Origin: Kribbella amoyensis
Lineage (GTDB): Bacteria > Actinomycetota > Actinomycetes > Propionibacteriales > Kribbellaceae
Direction: 5' to 3'
Length of the DNA: 64,000 nt
NCBI RefSeq assembly: GCF_007828865.1
Contig: NZ_VIVK01000001.1
Coordinates: forward strand, 2,914,001-2,978,000
Within the stretch, counting starts at the first letter, position 1; every line of letters starts with the position of its first letter. The notes under the pieces were generated by a model. That model worked only from the letters and a program-made list of their open reading frames with translations, was not told the DNA's origin and made no database searches. This document shows, piece by piece, positions 42,940-52,617 of this stretch. The position numbers and the translations under genes are program-made.

Positions 42940-43719
42940 GTGCGGGTCTATCGCGGCGGATCGGGTGGTGGGGGCGAGGCGCTGGAGCTGGCCGTCGCCC
43001 ATGCGCTGGTGCGGCGCGTTGCTGCCGGCGAAGTGGGTGAGGCGCTGCGGATCTACCGGCCGTCCGCGCCGGTCGTGGTCTTCGGTCGCCGGGACACGCG
43101 GCTGCCCGGGTTCGGCGCCGCGGTGGAGGCGGCCCGGTCGGCCGGCTTCGAGTCACTGGTCCGGGCGGTCGGCGGGCGCCCGGTCGCGTACACGCCGGAC
43201 GCACTGGTGATCGACCACGTGAACTACGAACAGCTCGCGCCGGACGGGATGGAGACACGCTTCAAGGAGTTCGGCACCCTGTACGCCGACGTGCTGCGGG
43301 ACGTCGGTATCGATGCCCGCGTCGGCGCGGTCCCCGGTGAGTACTGCCCGGGTGCGCACAGCGTCAACGCTCGTGGAGTCGTCAAGCTGGTCGGCACCGG
43401 GCAGCGGATCGTCCGCAACGGCTGGTTGTTCAGCGCGTTGGTCGTGGTCGGTGGTGACGAGGTCCTGCGGCCCTTGCTGACCGAGGTCTATCGCCACCTG
43501 GACCTGCCGTTCGACGCCGCGTCGGTCGGGTCGGTGTCGACCGAGGTCCCGGGCCTCACCGCCGAAGCCGTCGAGCGCCGCGTCCTCGCCGCGTACGCCG
43601 CGCAGAGCGACCTCGAACCGGCCGACCTGGACACCGCGACCCTCGAACTGGCTTCATCGTTGGCAGCGGATCACCGCGCCGAGGTCACGTCGGCCGACGG
43701 GGAGTACTCGCGGAGCTGA
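42940..43719 (+). CDS. Lipoate-protein ligase A family (BPL/LPL catalytic domain)
   Basis: 259 residues. RIYRPSAPVVVFGRRDTRLP, AVGGRPVAYTPDALVIDHV (replacing the usual RR-x-GGG-x-V), CPGAHSVNARGVVKLVGTGQ with the catalytic-type lysine K, and a C-terminal helical tail. These enzymes attach lipoyl or octanoyl groups, or biotin, to carrier domains. The start is GTG at 42940 with no strong ribosome site. It is divergent from the FAH operon; a link to it is not evident. Confidence 0.85.
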   Translation: MRVYRGGSGGGGEALELAVAHALVRRVAAGEVGEALRIYRPSAPVVVFGRRDTRLPGFGAAVEAARSAGFESLVRAVGGRPVAYTPDALVIDHVNYEQLAPDGMETRFKEFGTLYADVLRDVGIDARVGAVPGEYCPGAHSVNARGVVKLVGTGQRIVRNGWLFSALVVVGGDEVLRPLLTEVYRHLDLPFDAASVGSVSTEVPGLTAEAVERRVLAAYAAQSDLEPADLDTATLELASSLAADHRAEVTSADGEYSRS

Positions 43720-43744
43720 AGGGACAGGCGGTGAAGGGTCCGAG

Positions 43745-44839
43745 ATGAGTGTCGAGGTCGTCTTCTGGGGCGTGGTCCTGGCCCGGTTCGGGCTGCCGCT
43801 GCTGATTCCGCGCTTCCCGCTGCCCGCCATCCTCGGGTGCCTTGTGCTGGACGCGGCCGACCAGTCGATCTTCCAGGCGTTCGGCCACGACCCGCCGTTC
43901 TACCAGAGCTACGACAAGGCGATGGACGTGTTCTACCTGTCCATCGCGTACCTGGCCGGGCTGCGGAACTGGACCAACCGGGCGGCCGGTGAGGTCAACC
44001 GGTTCCTGTTCTTCTACCGGCAGGCCGGGGTGGTGCTGTTCGAGCTGACCGGGTTGCGCTGGGTGCTGCTCGTCTTCCCGAACACCTTCGAGTACTACTT
44101 CATCGCGTACGAGGCGATCCGGACCCGGTGGAACGCGGTCCGGTACTCGCTGAAGTTCTGGGTGCTGCTGGCCGCCGGGATCTGGATCGTGATCAAGCTG
44201 CCGCAGGAGTACTGGGTGCACGTGGCCCAGCTCGACTTCACCGAGACGGTCGCCGACGTGCCGTGGTTCGGCCCGGTGGTCCTGGCCGGCCTGCTCGGGC
44301 TCGCCGCGGTCCTGTACTTCGTGGTGCGGCCGCGGTTGCGTCCGGCCGACTGGTCGTTGCGGCTGCGCGCGGATCCGCTGCCGGCCGGGATCGACGAGGC
44401 GCACGAGCGGGCGGCGTACCAGGCGGCCCATCGCAAGGTGCTCGACTCGGCCGCGGTCGAGAAGATCTTCCTGATCGGGTTGATCAGCGTGATCTTCGGT
44501 CAGCTGCTGCCCGGGGTCGAGGCGAGCGAGCTCGAGGTGTTCACCGGGATCGCGATCTTCGTGGTGATCAACTCCGCGATCGGGCTGTGGTCGGCGCGCC
44601 GGGGGTACGGGTGGGACTCGGCGCTGGTCTCGTTCGGGGTCGTGTTCGCGACCAACGTCGGGCTGGTGTTCCTGGCCGATGTGGTGCTGCGGCGCCGCCG
44701 GGAGGACCTGTCCCTGGACGACACGCTGTTCTTCGTCTTCCTGGTCAGCATCCTGACCATGTTGTACGACCGGTACCGGCCCATCCACGACTACCGGATG
44801 GCCGAGGAGGCGAAGGTGATGGCCGATGGCGGCAAGTGA
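43745..44839 (+). CDS. Integral membrane protein of unknown function, 364 aa
   Basis: About eight membrane segments. Recognisable stretches include PAILGCLVLDAADQSIFQAF and YDKAMDVFYLSIAYLAGLRN near the N-terminus and DDTLFFVFLVSILTMLYDRY close to the end; a hydrophilic region (about 205-240) separates two membrane halves. Acidic residues lie in the first segments. No family is recognised. Its end overlaps a methyltransferase gene by 14 bp, implying coupled expression. Confidence 0.75.
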   Translation: MSVEVVFWGVVLARFGLPLLIPRFPLPAILGCLVLDAADQSIFQAFGHDPPFYQSYDKAMDVFYLSIAYLAGLRNWTNRAAGEVNRFLFFYRQAGVVLFELTGLRWVLLVFPNTFEYYFIAYEAIRTRWNAVRYSLKFWVLLAAGIWIVIKLPQEYWVHVAQLDFTETVADVPWFGPVVLAGLLGLAAVLYFVVRPRLRPADWSLRLRADPLPAGIDEAHERAAYQAAHRKVLDSAAVEKIFLIGLISVIFGQLLPGVEASELEVFTGIAIFVVINSAIGLWSARRGYGWDSALVSFGVVFATNVGLVFLADVVLRRRREDLSLDDTLFFVFLVSILTMLYDRYRPIHDYRMAEEAKVMADGGK

Positions 44840-45473
44840 TCCGTACGGTGGCCGGCCGCCGACCAGCCACGAACGGATGGCCGGTCAGCCCTGGGACGCG
44901 TCGTACACCGACGGCCCGGCGCCGTGGGACTTCGGCGGGCCGCAGCCGGCGGTCGTCGAGGTCGCGGCCGCGGGCGGCTTCGCCGGGGACGTCCTCGACG
45001 CGGGCTGCGGGAGCGGCGAGAACGCGCTGCACCTCGCGGCGTCGGGATTGCGGGTGCTCGGCGTCGACGTGGCCGAGACGGCACTCGCGATGGCGCGGGA
45101 GAAGGCGAAGGCCCGCGGGATCGAGGCCGAGTTCGCGACCGCGGACGCGTTGCACCTGCAGCGATTGGGACGCCGGTTCGACTCGGTGCTGGACAGCGCG
45201 TTGTTCCACAGCTTCGACACCGGGGAGCGACCGGCGTACGTCGCGGGGCTGGCCCAGGTTCTCGTACCAGAAGGCGTGGTGCAGCTGTTCTGCTTCAGCG
45301 ACCGGGGACCGGGGACCGGCCCGCACCCCGTCGGCGAGGACGAGCTGCGGGCGGCCTTCGATCCCGCGGCCGGCTGGACCGTCGAGGTCGTCGAGCCGGT
45401 CCGGATCCGGACCAGGTTTCACGACGAGCACGGCGCGCCGGGATGGCACGCGACGATCCGCCGGCGCGGCTGA
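44826..45473 (+). CDS. Class I SAM-dependent methyltransferase
   Basis: 215 residues. Motif I is VLDAGCGSGENALHLAA (about 51-67), followed by LGVDVAETALAMAREKA and ATADALHL. It resembles thiopurine/TehB-type small methyltransferases (SYTDGPAPWDFGGPQP near the start). The acceptor is unknown. It starts within the end of the membrane protein gene and is followed by a convergent SRPBCC gene. Confidence 0.85.
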   Translation: MAASDPYGGRPPTSHERMAGQPWDASYTDGPAPWDFGGPQPAVVEVAAAGGFAGDVLDAGCGSGENALHLAASGLRVLGVDVAETALAMAREKAKARGIEAEFATADALHLQRLGRRFDSVLDSALFHSFDTGERPAYVAGLAQVLVPEGVVQLFCFSDRGPGTGPHPVGEDELRAAFDPAAGWTVEVVEPVRIRTRFHDEHGAPGWHATIRRRG

Positions 45474-45489
45474 CCGGCCACGGGACGAA

Positions 45490-45885
45490 CTACCGGGTGC
45501 AGAGGTCCCGGACGGTCCGGAGCTCCGCCTCGACGATCTTCAGCTGATCCTCGACGGCCGCCTCGGGCGTGTCCGCGGGGAAGAACAGCGTGAACTGGTA
45601 CTCGCTGCCGTCGCCGTTCGGCAGGACCCGGGTGAAGACCCCGGCGCCCGGGCCGGTCAGCAGGTCGACCGTGCCGTGCCGGAGGGACGTGCGCGGCGTG
45701 ATCCGGACCTCGGTCTCGCCGTTGTCGAGGAGCCAGTCGTCGCCGTCCACCCGGACGGACTTCGCCACGCCGGGAGCCCAGCGGGGCAGGTTCCGCGGGT
45801 CGGCGAGGAAGTCGAGGACGGTGGCCGGCGGGGCGTCGATCGCGAGGCTGCGGGTCTCGGCGCGCAGCAAAGAGTTAGTAGGCAT
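45490..45885 (-). CDS. SRPBCC family protein, 131 aa
   Basis: START-like single domain: SLAIDAPPATVLDFLADPRN then LPRWAPGVAKSVRVDGDDWL, with the C-terminal helix AAVEDQLKIVEAELRTV. Members bind hydrophobic ligands or act in polyketide-like chemistry. It is divergent from a MarR gene with 50 bp between starts; the inverted repeat TTAGTAGGCA/TGCTTACTAA overlaps its own start codon, so it is probably repressed by that MarR protein. Confidence 0.82.
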   Translation of the reverse strand: MPTNSLLRAETRSLAIDAPPATVLDFLADPRNLPRWAPGVAKSVRVDGDDWLLDNGETEVRITPRTSLRHGTVDLLTGPGAGVFTRVLPNGDGSEYQFTLFFPADTPEAAVEDQLKIVEAELRTVRDLCTR

Positions 45886-45913
45886 GTGTAGATCATACGC
45901 ACTTGCTTACTAA
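45875..45913. promoter_or_regulatory. MarR operator between the SRPBCC and MarR genes
   Basis: TTAGTAGGCA (45875-45884) and TGCTTACTAA (45904-45913) are inverted repeats matching at 9 of 10 positions, with 19 bp between the arms. The left arm covers the SRPBCC start codon. Confidence 0.55.
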
Positions 45914-45935
45914 TTTCCATCCCTAGGATGCAGCC

Positions 45936-46349
45936 ATGGAGAGCGAGGATCTCGGCGCCCTGTTCGGGCTGATCGCCCGCCGGCTGATGCTCGCCGAGAA
46001 ACCGCTGCTGACCGGCCACGGGCTGTCGATGTGGGGGTACGCGGTGCTCACCCGGCTCGCCGAGCGGCCGGCCGAGACCCAGCAGGCGCTGGCCCAGGCG
46101 ATCGGCTACGACAAGACCCGCCTGATCGCGCTGCTCGACACCCTCGAGGCCGACGGTCTCGTCATCCGGACGCCCGATCCGGCGGACCGGCGGGCCCGTA
46201 CCGTCGGTCTGACCCGCGCCGGACAGGACCGGTTCCGGGCCGCCCGGGCCGCCGTCCGGGCGATGGAGCAGGAGTTCCTCGGCGACCTCACCGCCGCCGA
46301 GAAACGGGCCCTGCTCGCCGTCCTGCCTCGCCTCGCTCACGGGAGTTGA
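45936..46349 (+). CDS. MarR family transcriptional regulator
   Basis: 137 residues. Winged-helix core RPAETQQALAQAIGYDKTRL then IALLDTLEADGLVIRTPDPA and DRRARTVGLTRAG. It likely responds to phenolic or oxidative signals. A PPOX gene follows 5 bp after its stop, so they form an operon, and the SRPBCC gene is divergent. Confidence 0.9.
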   Translation: MESEDLGALFGLIARRLMLAEKPLLTGHGLSMWGYAVLTRLAERPAETQQALAQAIGYDKTRLIALLDTLEADGLVIRTPDPADRRARTVGLTRAGQDRFRAARAAVRAMEQEFLGDLTAAEKRALLAVLPRLAHGS

Positions 46350-46354
46350 CGTAG

Positions 46355-46756
46355 ATGGAGATTCCGCCGGTGTTCCACGACCTGCTCGCCTCCCGGGCGG
46401 TCGCGTTCGTGTCCACGATCGGCAAACGCGGTGAGCCGCAGACGACGCCGTTGTGGTTCCTCTTCGACGGCGAGCGGGTCCGGATCAGCCTGGTCGACGG
46501 CCGGCAGAAGCTGCGCAACCTGCGCCGGGACCCGCGCATCTCCGTCGTGGTCGTGGAACCGGACCGCCCCACCTACTACCTGGAACTGCGCGGCCGGATC
46601 AGCGAGCTGGTCGCCGATCCCGGCCTCGAACTGGAACGCGCGATCGCGACCAAGTACACCGGCGGCTGGAGCGACGTCGAACCCCCGGGCACCACCCGGT
46701 ACGCGACCAGCATCGTCGTCGAGCGCACCACCCAGCAGCTCGGCGAGCCGGGCTGA
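46355..46756 (+). CDS. PPOX-class F420-dependent protein
   Basis: 133 residues. The split-barrel pattern is clear: [20 protein letters not shown] then [20 protein letters not shown] and [20 protein letters not shown]. The family includes F420-dependent reductases and related enzymes. It is downstream of and probably co-transcribed with the MarR regulator, which suggests an inducible detoxification enzyme. Confidence 0.88.
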   Translation: MEIPPVFHDLLASRAVAFVSTIGKRGEPQTTPLWFLFDGERVRISLVDGRQKLRNLRRDPRISVVVVEPDRPTYYLELRGRISELVADPGLELERAIATKYTGGWSDVEPPGTTRYATSIVVERTTQQLGEPG

Positions 46757-46797
46757 GTTCGGCCGCCCGAAGCGCGGCGGCTTCTATGATGCGGGGC

Positions 46798-47424
46798 ATG
46801 CCCACGTCCCCGGTGGCCCGCCTGCTGATCTCGGTCGTGGCCGGGGCGATCGTCGGGGCGATCGTCGGGCTGGGTTGGACCGCCGCGCTCGGCGTGCTGT
46901 CCGGGATCGCGGTGCTGGCGGCGTTGTTCGTCCTCAGCGGGGTGGTCGTGCTCTGGCCGATGACGGCCGACGCGACCCGGCGGAACGCGCGCCGCGAGGA
47001 CTTCCGGCCCGTCGTCGAGGAGCTCTTCGTGGTCGCGGCCACGATCGGCAGCCTGACCGCGATCGTCTTCGTGCTGATCCTGGACCGCTCCGGCACCAGG
47101 AACACGGCCGCCGCGATCGGCCTGGCCGGTGTTTTTCTGAACTGGGCCGTGCTGCACCTGATGTACGCCGCCCGGTACGCGCACCTCTACTACGGCGACC
47201 CGCTCGGCGGGATCGACTTCAACACCACCGAAGAGCCGCCGTCGTACCGGGACTTCTTCTACTTCAGCTACAACCTCGGGATGACCTACCAGGTGTCGGA
47301 CACGGACGTGGGGAGCACCGCGATCCGCGCGGTGGTGCTGCGTCACTGTCTGCTCTCGTACGTCTTCGGAACGGTCATCCTGGCCGCGACGATCAACCTG
47401 GTCGCGGGGATCGTCACCGGCTGA
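46798..47424 (+). CDS. DUF1345 family membrane protein
   Basis: 208 residues, about five membrane segments. [20 protein letters not shown] then [20 protein letters not shown] is the DUF1345 signature region. Two in-frame ATG codons lie just upstream (46786 and 46789); the chosen ATG is the one before [10 protein letters not shown], without a strong ribosome site in any case. Function unknown. Confidence 0.8.
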   Translation: MPTSPVARLLISVVAGAIVGAIVGLGWTAALGVLSGIAVLAALFVLSGVVVLWPMTADATRRNARREDFRPVVEELFVVAATIGSLTAIVFVLILDRSGTRNTAAAIGLAGVFLNWAVLHLMYAARYAHLYYGDPLGGIDFNTTEEPPSYRDFFYFSYNLGMTYQVSDTDVGSTAIRAVVLRHCLLSYVFGTVILAATINLVAGIVTG

Positions 47425-47544
47425 GACAGCAGAATCTCGTGGTAGCCAGGCCGCCGAAGGCACGCCTAACCTGGGGAGGTTGCTGCTCGGCGGGGGACCT
47501 GCCGGCACGGATCCTTTCACCGCTTGGTCGGAGGCGGATGTCTG

Positions 47545-50316
47545 GTGGAGACACGCGGGGACCCGTCCGTCTGGGGTGGGCCGGGGAGGTTGCGCGGACG
47601 GCGGACCGAGTGTGCCGTCCTCGACGAGACGGTCGCCGCGGTGCGGGCCGGGGCCGGCCGCTCTTTGGTGCTGCGCGGTGACGCCGGCGTCGGCAAGACG
47701 GCCCTGCTCGAGTACGCCGTGCACGGCGCGACCGGGCTCCGGGTACTGCACGCGGTCGGCGTCGAGTCCGAGATGGAGCTGGCGTTCTCGGCCCTGCACC
47801 AGCTGTGTACACCGATGCTGGACCGGCTGGATCGGCTCCCGGATCCGCAACGAGACGCCCTGGGTACGGTCTTCGGCCTGAGCAACGGGGGACCGCCGGA
47901 TCGCTTCCTGGTCGGGCTGGCCGTTCTCAGCCTGCTGTCCGAGCTGGCCGCGGACGGGCCGCTCGTCTGCGTGGTGGACGACGCGCAATGGCTGGACCGG
48001 GCATCCGCGCAGGTCCTCGGAGTGGTCGCGCGCCGGTTGGTGGTCGAGCCGGTCGGGATGCTGTTCGGCACGCGGCGGCCGACCGCCGAGTTGCACGCGC
48101 TCCCGGAGCTGGAGATCACCGGCCTGCGGATCGGCGACGCGCGAGCGCTGCTGGATTCGGCGGTCCGGTTCGTCCTGGACGAGCGGGTCCGGGACCGGAT
48201 CGTGGCCGAGACCGGTGGGAATCCGCTGGCCCTGCTCGAACTGCCGCGGGGACTGACGGTGGCGCAGCTGGCCGGCGGATTCGGGCTGCCGGGGACGCAG
48301 GAGCTGCCGCGGCGGATCGAGTCGAGCTTCCTGGCCCGGATCGGCGAGCTCCCCGAGCAGACCCGGTTGCTCCTGCTGATCGCGGCGGCGGAGTCGGTGG
48401 GTGATCCGTTGCTGGTCCGGCGGGCGGCCGAACGGCTGGGTGTCGGGCCGGAGGCGGTGACCGGCGCCGAGACCGAAGGCCTGCTGGCGATCGGGGAGCG
48501 GGTGACGTTCCGCCATCCGCTCGTCCGGTCGGCCGTGTACCGGGCCGCCTCGGCCCAGGACCGCCGGGCCGCGCACCTGGCGCTGGCCGAGGTGACCGAC
48601 GCGAAGGCGGATCCCGATCGGCGGGTGTGGCATCTGGCCGCGGCCGCGCCGGGACCCGACGAGCACGTCGCGGCCGCCCTCGAGCGGTCCTCCGGCCGGG
48701 CCCAGGCCCGCGGAGGGCTGGCGGCCGCGGCGGCGTTCCTGCAACGGTCGGTCGCCCTGACCGACGACTTCGCGCGGCGGGCGGACCGCGCGCTGGGAGC
48801 GGCCCAGGTCAGTCTGCTGGCCGGGGAGTTCGACTCCGCGCTCGGGCTGCTCGCGACGGCCGAGGTCGGGGTGCTCGACGAGTACCAGCGGGCCCGGACC
48901 AACCTGTTGCGCGGCCAGATCGCCTTCGCGTCGGGGCACGGCAGCGATGCGCCGCCCCTGCTGCTCAAGGCGGCGAAGCAGTGGGAACTCCTCGACCTCG
49001 ACCTCGCCCGGGAGACGTACCTGGACGCCTGGGGCGCGGCGCTGTTCGCCGGCCGGCTGGCGACCGCCGGCAGTCTGCGGGAAGCGTCCCGGGCCGCGCT
49101 GGCGCTGCCGCGGGCGGAGTCGCCGCGGCCGTCCGACCTGTTGCTGGAAGGACTGGCGACGCTGGTGATGGCGGGGCGGGCCGCGGCCGCGCCGATCCTC
49201 CGGCGGGCGACCGGTGCGTTCGCCGCGCGGGACGTGTCGATCGAGGACAACTTCCGCTGGGGCTGGCTGACCACGGTGCCGTCCAACGTGCTCTGGGACG
49301 ACGGCGCCTGGCACGGGATCAACGTCCGGCAGCTCCGGCTGGCCCGCAGGTCGGGTGCCCTGGCCCGGCTGCCGATCGACCTGACCGCGCACGCGATCCT
49401 GGTCGCGTGGCGCGGCGACTTCCCCGAGGCGGAGGCCGCGATCGCCGAGATCCACGCCGTCGTCGACGCCACCGAGACCCGGATCGCGCCGTACGCGGCG
49501 ATGCTGCTGGCCGCGATGAAGGGTCGTCCGGCCGAGGCGACCCCGTTGATCACGGCCGCCGCCAAGGACGCCGCCGCCGGGGGCCAGGGCATCGGTGTGC
49601 AGTACGGACAGTGGGTCTCCGCGATCCTGGCCAACGGCCTCGGCCGGTACGACGAGGCGCTGACCGCTGCCGAGCAGGCGAGCCAGGAGACGCCCGAGCT
49701 GTTCCTGTCCGCGTGGGCGTTGCCCGAGCTTGTGGAGGCCGCTGTCCGGAGCGGGAAACCGCACGTCGCCGCGGCCGGACTCGAACGGTTGCAGGAGGCA
49801 ACGAGCGCCGCCGGTACCGACTGGGCGCTCGGCGTCGAGGCGAGGTCACGGGCCCTGGTCGGCGAGGGCAAGGTCGCCGAGCAGTCGTACCGGGACGCGA
49901 TCGAGCGGTTGGAGCGGACGCTGATCGGGCCTGAGCTGGCTCGCGCGCATCTGCTGTACGGGGAGTGGTTGCGCCGGCAGAGTCGCCGCGTCGACGCGCG
50001 AGGCCAGCTGCGGACCGCGCACGAGATGCTCACCTCGATCGGAATGGAGGCGTTCGCCGAGCGCGCTCGCCGGGAGTTGTTGTCGACGGGTGAGACCGTG
50101 CGGAAGCGGTCCGCGGGAGCGACCCGGGACGAGCTGACCCCGCAGGAGAAGCAGATCGCGTTGCTCGCCCGGGACGGGTTGTCGAATCCCGAGGTCGGCG
50201 CCCGGCTGTTCCTCAGCCCGCGGACGGTCGAGTGGCACCTGCGGAAGATCTTCACCAAGCTCGCGATCAGCTCCCGCAAGGACCTCCGCGACGCGCTCCG
50301 CTCCGCCGGGGACTGA
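47545..50316 (+). CDS. LuxR family (LAL-type) ATP-binding transcriptional regulator
   Basis: About 923 residues. Walker A GDAGVGKT near residues 45-52 and Walker B-like LVCVVDDAQWLD near 140 define an N-terminal AAA-type NTPase; a long helical (TPR-like) middle follows; the C-terminal LuxR helix-turn-helix is LTPQEKQIALLARDGLSNPE then VGARLFLSPRTVEWHLRKIF. LAL regulators are large pathway switches, often activating secondary metabolism or sugar genes. GTG at 47545 after CGGAGG is preferred. The target is unclear; the VOC and MFS genes downstream are candidates. Confidence 0.9.
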   Translation: METRGDPSVWGGPGRLRGRRTECAVLDETVAAVRAGAGRSLVLRGDAGVGKTALLEYAVHGATGLRVLHAVGVESEMELAFSALHQLCTPMLDRLDRLPDPQRDALGTVFGLSNGGPPDRFLVGLAVLSLLSELAADGPLVCVVDDAQWLDRASAQVLGVVARRLVVEPVGMLFGTRRPTAELHALPELEITGLRIGDARALLDSAVRFVLDERVRDRIVAETGGNPLALLELPRGLTVAQLAGGFGLPGTQELPRRIESSFLARIGELPEQTRLLLLIAAAESVGDPLLVRRAAERLGVGPEAVTGAETEGLLAIGERVTFRHPLVRSAVYRAASAQDRRAAHLALAEVTDAKADPDRRVWHLAAAAPGPDEHVAAALERSSGRAQARGGLAAAAAFLQRSVALTDDFARRADRALGAAQVSLLAGEFDSALGLLATAEVGVLDEYQRARTNLLRGQIAFASGHGSDAPPLLLKAAKQWELLDLDLARETYLDAWGAALFAGRLATAGSLREASRAALALPRAESPRPSDLLLEGLATLVMAGRAAAAPILRRATGAFAARDVSIEDNFRWGWLTTVPSNVLWDDGAWHGINVRQLRLARRSGALARLPIDLTAHAILVAWRGDFPEAEAAIAEIHAVVDATETRIAPYAAMLLAAMKGRPAEATPLITAAAKDAAAGGQGIGVQYGQWVSAILANGLGRYDEALTAAEQASQETPELFLSAWALPELVEAAVRSGKPHVAAAGLERLQEATSAAGTDWALGVEARSRALVGEGKVAEQSYRDAIERLERTLIGPELARAHLLYGEWLRRQSRRVDARGQLRTAHEMLTSIGMEAFAERARRELLSTGETVRKRSAGATRDELTPQEKQIALLARDGLSNPEVGARLFLSPRTVEWHLRKIFTKLAISSRKDLRDALRSAGD

Positions 50317-50427
50317 GACCCGGGCCGCCCGCCCTGGCCAGGGATCGACCAGGGAGTACCACGGGCGCGAGGCGGCCGGGCCAGGGGCGAGGGTCGGGCT
50401 CAGGCCCAACGACCCTTGGAGGCAGCC

Positions 50428-51099
50428 ATGAGCAGTACCGAACTCCGGCCTGACGGCACCACCGGCGCGAGAGCGGGCAGGTCCGACTACAAGCTCGAGG
50501 TCATCGTCATCCCGGTGTCCGACGTCGACCGCGCGGCCGAGTTCTACGACCGGCTCGGCTGGCGGGTGGACGCGGACTTCCGCAACGGCGACGCCCGCCT
50601 ACTCCAGTTCACCCCGCCGGGGTCGCCGTGCTCGGTGATCTTCGGGACCGGGGTGTCCCCGTCCACGCCGGGGTCGTCGCAGTTCATGGTGCTGGCCGTC
50701 ACCGACATCGAGGCGGCGCGGCAGGAACTGGTGGACAAGGGCGTCGACGCGAGCGAGGTGTACCACGACGGCACCGGCGGCTACGCGTTCTTCGACCCCG
50801 ACGTGCGGGCCCCCGGGCCGGATCCGGACCGCCGCAGCTACGCGTCGTACGTGACCTTCAACGACCCGGACGGCAACGGCTGGATGCTGCAGGAGCTGAC
50901 CACGCGGCTGCCGGGCCGGATCGACAGCGGCGTGACCGGGTACGCCTCGACGTCGGACCTGGCCGGAGCGCTCCGGCGAGCGGCCGCCGCGCACGGCGAG
51001 CACGAGAAGCGTTCCGGCGGCGAGTACGACGAGAACTGGCCCGACTGGTACGCCGCGTACCTGGTGGCGGAGCAGTCCGGCGCGGACCTGCCGCAGTGA
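50428..51099 (+). CDS. VOC (glyoxalase/bleomycin-resistance-like) protein
   Basis: 223 residues. The VOC beta-alpha-beta modules appear at LEVIVIPVSDVDRAAEFYDR then LGWRVDADF and at SYVTFNDPDGNGWMLQELTT. A C-terminal extra of about 60 residues ends with YDENWPDWYAAYLVAEQSG, common in actinobacterial members. The ATG at 50428 follows TTGGAGGCAGCC. It is followed by an MFS pump 10 bp on and an SDR, so these three probably form one unit. Confidence 0.87.
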   Translation: MSSTELRPDGTTGARAGRSDYKLEVIVIPVSDVDRAAEFYDRLGWRVDADFRNGDARLLQFTPPGSPCSVIFGTGVSPSTPGSSQFMVLAVTDIEAARQELVDKGVDASEVYHDGTGGYAFFDPDVRAPGPDPDRRSYASYVTFNDPDGNGWMLQELTTRLPGRIDSGVTGYASTSDLAGALRRAAAAHGEHEKRSGGEYDENWPDWYAAYLVAEQSGADLPQ

Positions 51100-51109
51100 G
51101 CGGATCGCG

Positions 51110-52597
51110 ATGAGCGAGCTCGCCGCCGGATCGCCGGCCCGTGCGGAGGCGCTGGTCCCGCTGCGCAGCCGGGCCGGCGCCGCACTGATCGCCGCGACGG
51201 TGCTGGCGTCCGGCGTCGCCTGGTACGACGCGTACGTCGTCAACGTCGCGGTGCCGGCCCTCGGTACGCACTTCGGCGCGAGCGTCACCGCGGTCCAGTG
51301 GACGCTGACGAGTTACCTGCTGGCGGTCGCGGCGTTGCTCCTGCTGGCCGGGGCGCTCGCCGATCGGTTCGGCCGCCGGCGGATCCTCGTGATCGGCCTG
51401 GGCGTGATGCTCGCCGGCTCGGTGCTCTGCGCGACCGCACCCTCGATCGAGTGGCTGATCGGCGCCCGGGCCGTCCAGGGTGTCGGCGCCGCCCTCGTCG
51501 TCCCGATCAGCCTGGCCCTGTTGAACGGCACCCTGCGCGTCTCCGACCGGGCGCGCGGGATCGGGATCTGGGCCGGGCTCTCCACCTTGATGACCACCGT
51601 CGGCCCGTACGCCGGTGGCTGGCTCATCGACCACGCGTCCTGGCACTGGGTGTTCCTGGTACCGATCCCGTTGATCCTGGTCGTCTTCGTGGTCCTGCGG
51701 GCCGTCCCGGACCCGAGTCAGGCGAGCCGGTCGCTCTCGGTCGACGTGGTCGGCGCGGTCCTCGGCGCCCTCGGTCTGGGCGGCGTGGTGTACGCGTTGT
51801 CGGAGGGCGCCGCGTCGGGGTGGTCGAGTCCACGGGTCCTCGTTGCCGGGGTGGTCGGGGTGGTGTCGTTGGTGGTACTGCTGCCGTACGAACGACGTCA
51901 GCGGGCCCCGATGCTGAAGTTGTCGCTGTTCGGTTCGCGGCAGTTCGACGCCATCAACGTCGTGACCGTGCTGCTGTACGGCGCGTTGGCGGCGGCCGGG
52001 TACCTCTTCGTGGTGATGTGCCAGCTGAAGCTCGGGTACACGGCCGCGCAGTCCGGGGCGGCGCTCATTCCCGCGTCCGTGGTGTTCCTGATCCTCTCGC
52101 CGTTCAGCGGCTCCCTCGTGTCCCGGGTGGGACCACGGTGGCTGATGGTCGCGGGGATCGTGCTGATCGCGCTCGCGCAGGTGCTGCTGGCTCAGGTCGA
52201 ACCAGGGTCCGGGTACCTCACCGCGATCCTGCCGGCGGCCCTCGTCCAGGGTGCCGGGCTCGGTCTGACCGTGACGCCGCTGACGGCCGCCGTACTCGCT
52301 GCCGTGAGCGACGCCGATCTCGGTGAGGCCTCGGCGGTGAACGACGCGGCGGCCCGGGTCGGTGCCGTGGCCGCGATCGCCCTGGTCCCGGTTCTCCTCG
52401 GTGTCGGTGCGGGCAGCAGCCTGGCCGAGTCCCTCACCGACGGGTACCGGCCTGCGATGATCGTCCTCGGAGCGGTCTGCGCCGGCGCGGCGATCGTGGC
52501 CGGCCTCTTCGTCTCGAACGAACGCGCCGACGCCCCGCGCCTCGCCCCGCCGGCTCCGCACCACGGGTGCGCCCTGCCGGTGACCAGCTCGCACTGA
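51110..52597 (+). CDS. DHA2-type MFS drug transporter
   Basis: 495 residues, about 14 membrane segments. WYDAYVVNVAVPALGTHFGA (TM1 motif) and LADRFGRRRILVIGLGVMLA (loop 2-3) identify an EmrB/QacA-like exporter. It lies between a VOC gene and an SDR gene, all in the same direction with small gaps. The substrate is unknown. Confidence 0.88.
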   Translation: MSELAAGSPARAEALVPLRSRAGAALIAATVLASGVAWYDAYVVNVAVPALGTHFGASVTAVQWTLTSYLLAVAALLLLAGALADRFGRRRILVIGLGVMLAGSVLCATAPSIEWLIGARAVQGVGAALVVPISLALLNGTLRVSDRARGIGIWAGLSTLMTTVGPYAGGWLIDHASWHWVFLVPIPLILVVFVVLRAVPDPSQASRSLSVDVVGAVLGALGLGGVVYALSEGAASGWSSPRVLVAGVVGVVSLVVLLPYERRQRAPMLKLSLFGSRQFDAINVVTVLLYGALAAAGYLFVVMCQLKLGYTAAQSGAALIPASVVFLILSPFSGSLVSRVGPRWLMVAGIVLIALAQVLLAQVEPGSGYLTAILPAALVQGAGLGLTVTPLTAAVLAAVSDADLGEASAVNDAAARVGAVAAIALVPVLLGVGAGSSLAESLTDGYRPAMIVLGAVCAGAAIVAGLFVSNERADAPRLAPPAPHHGCALPVTSSH

Positions 52598-52617
52598 CGC
52601 ACCGACTGGAGGAGAAA

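Noticed and set aside
46576-50279. Very long minus-strand frames over the LuxR regulator region
   Set aside because: They mirror a 923-aa LAL regulator with intact Walker A and LuxR motifs; no domain is seen in the antisense products.
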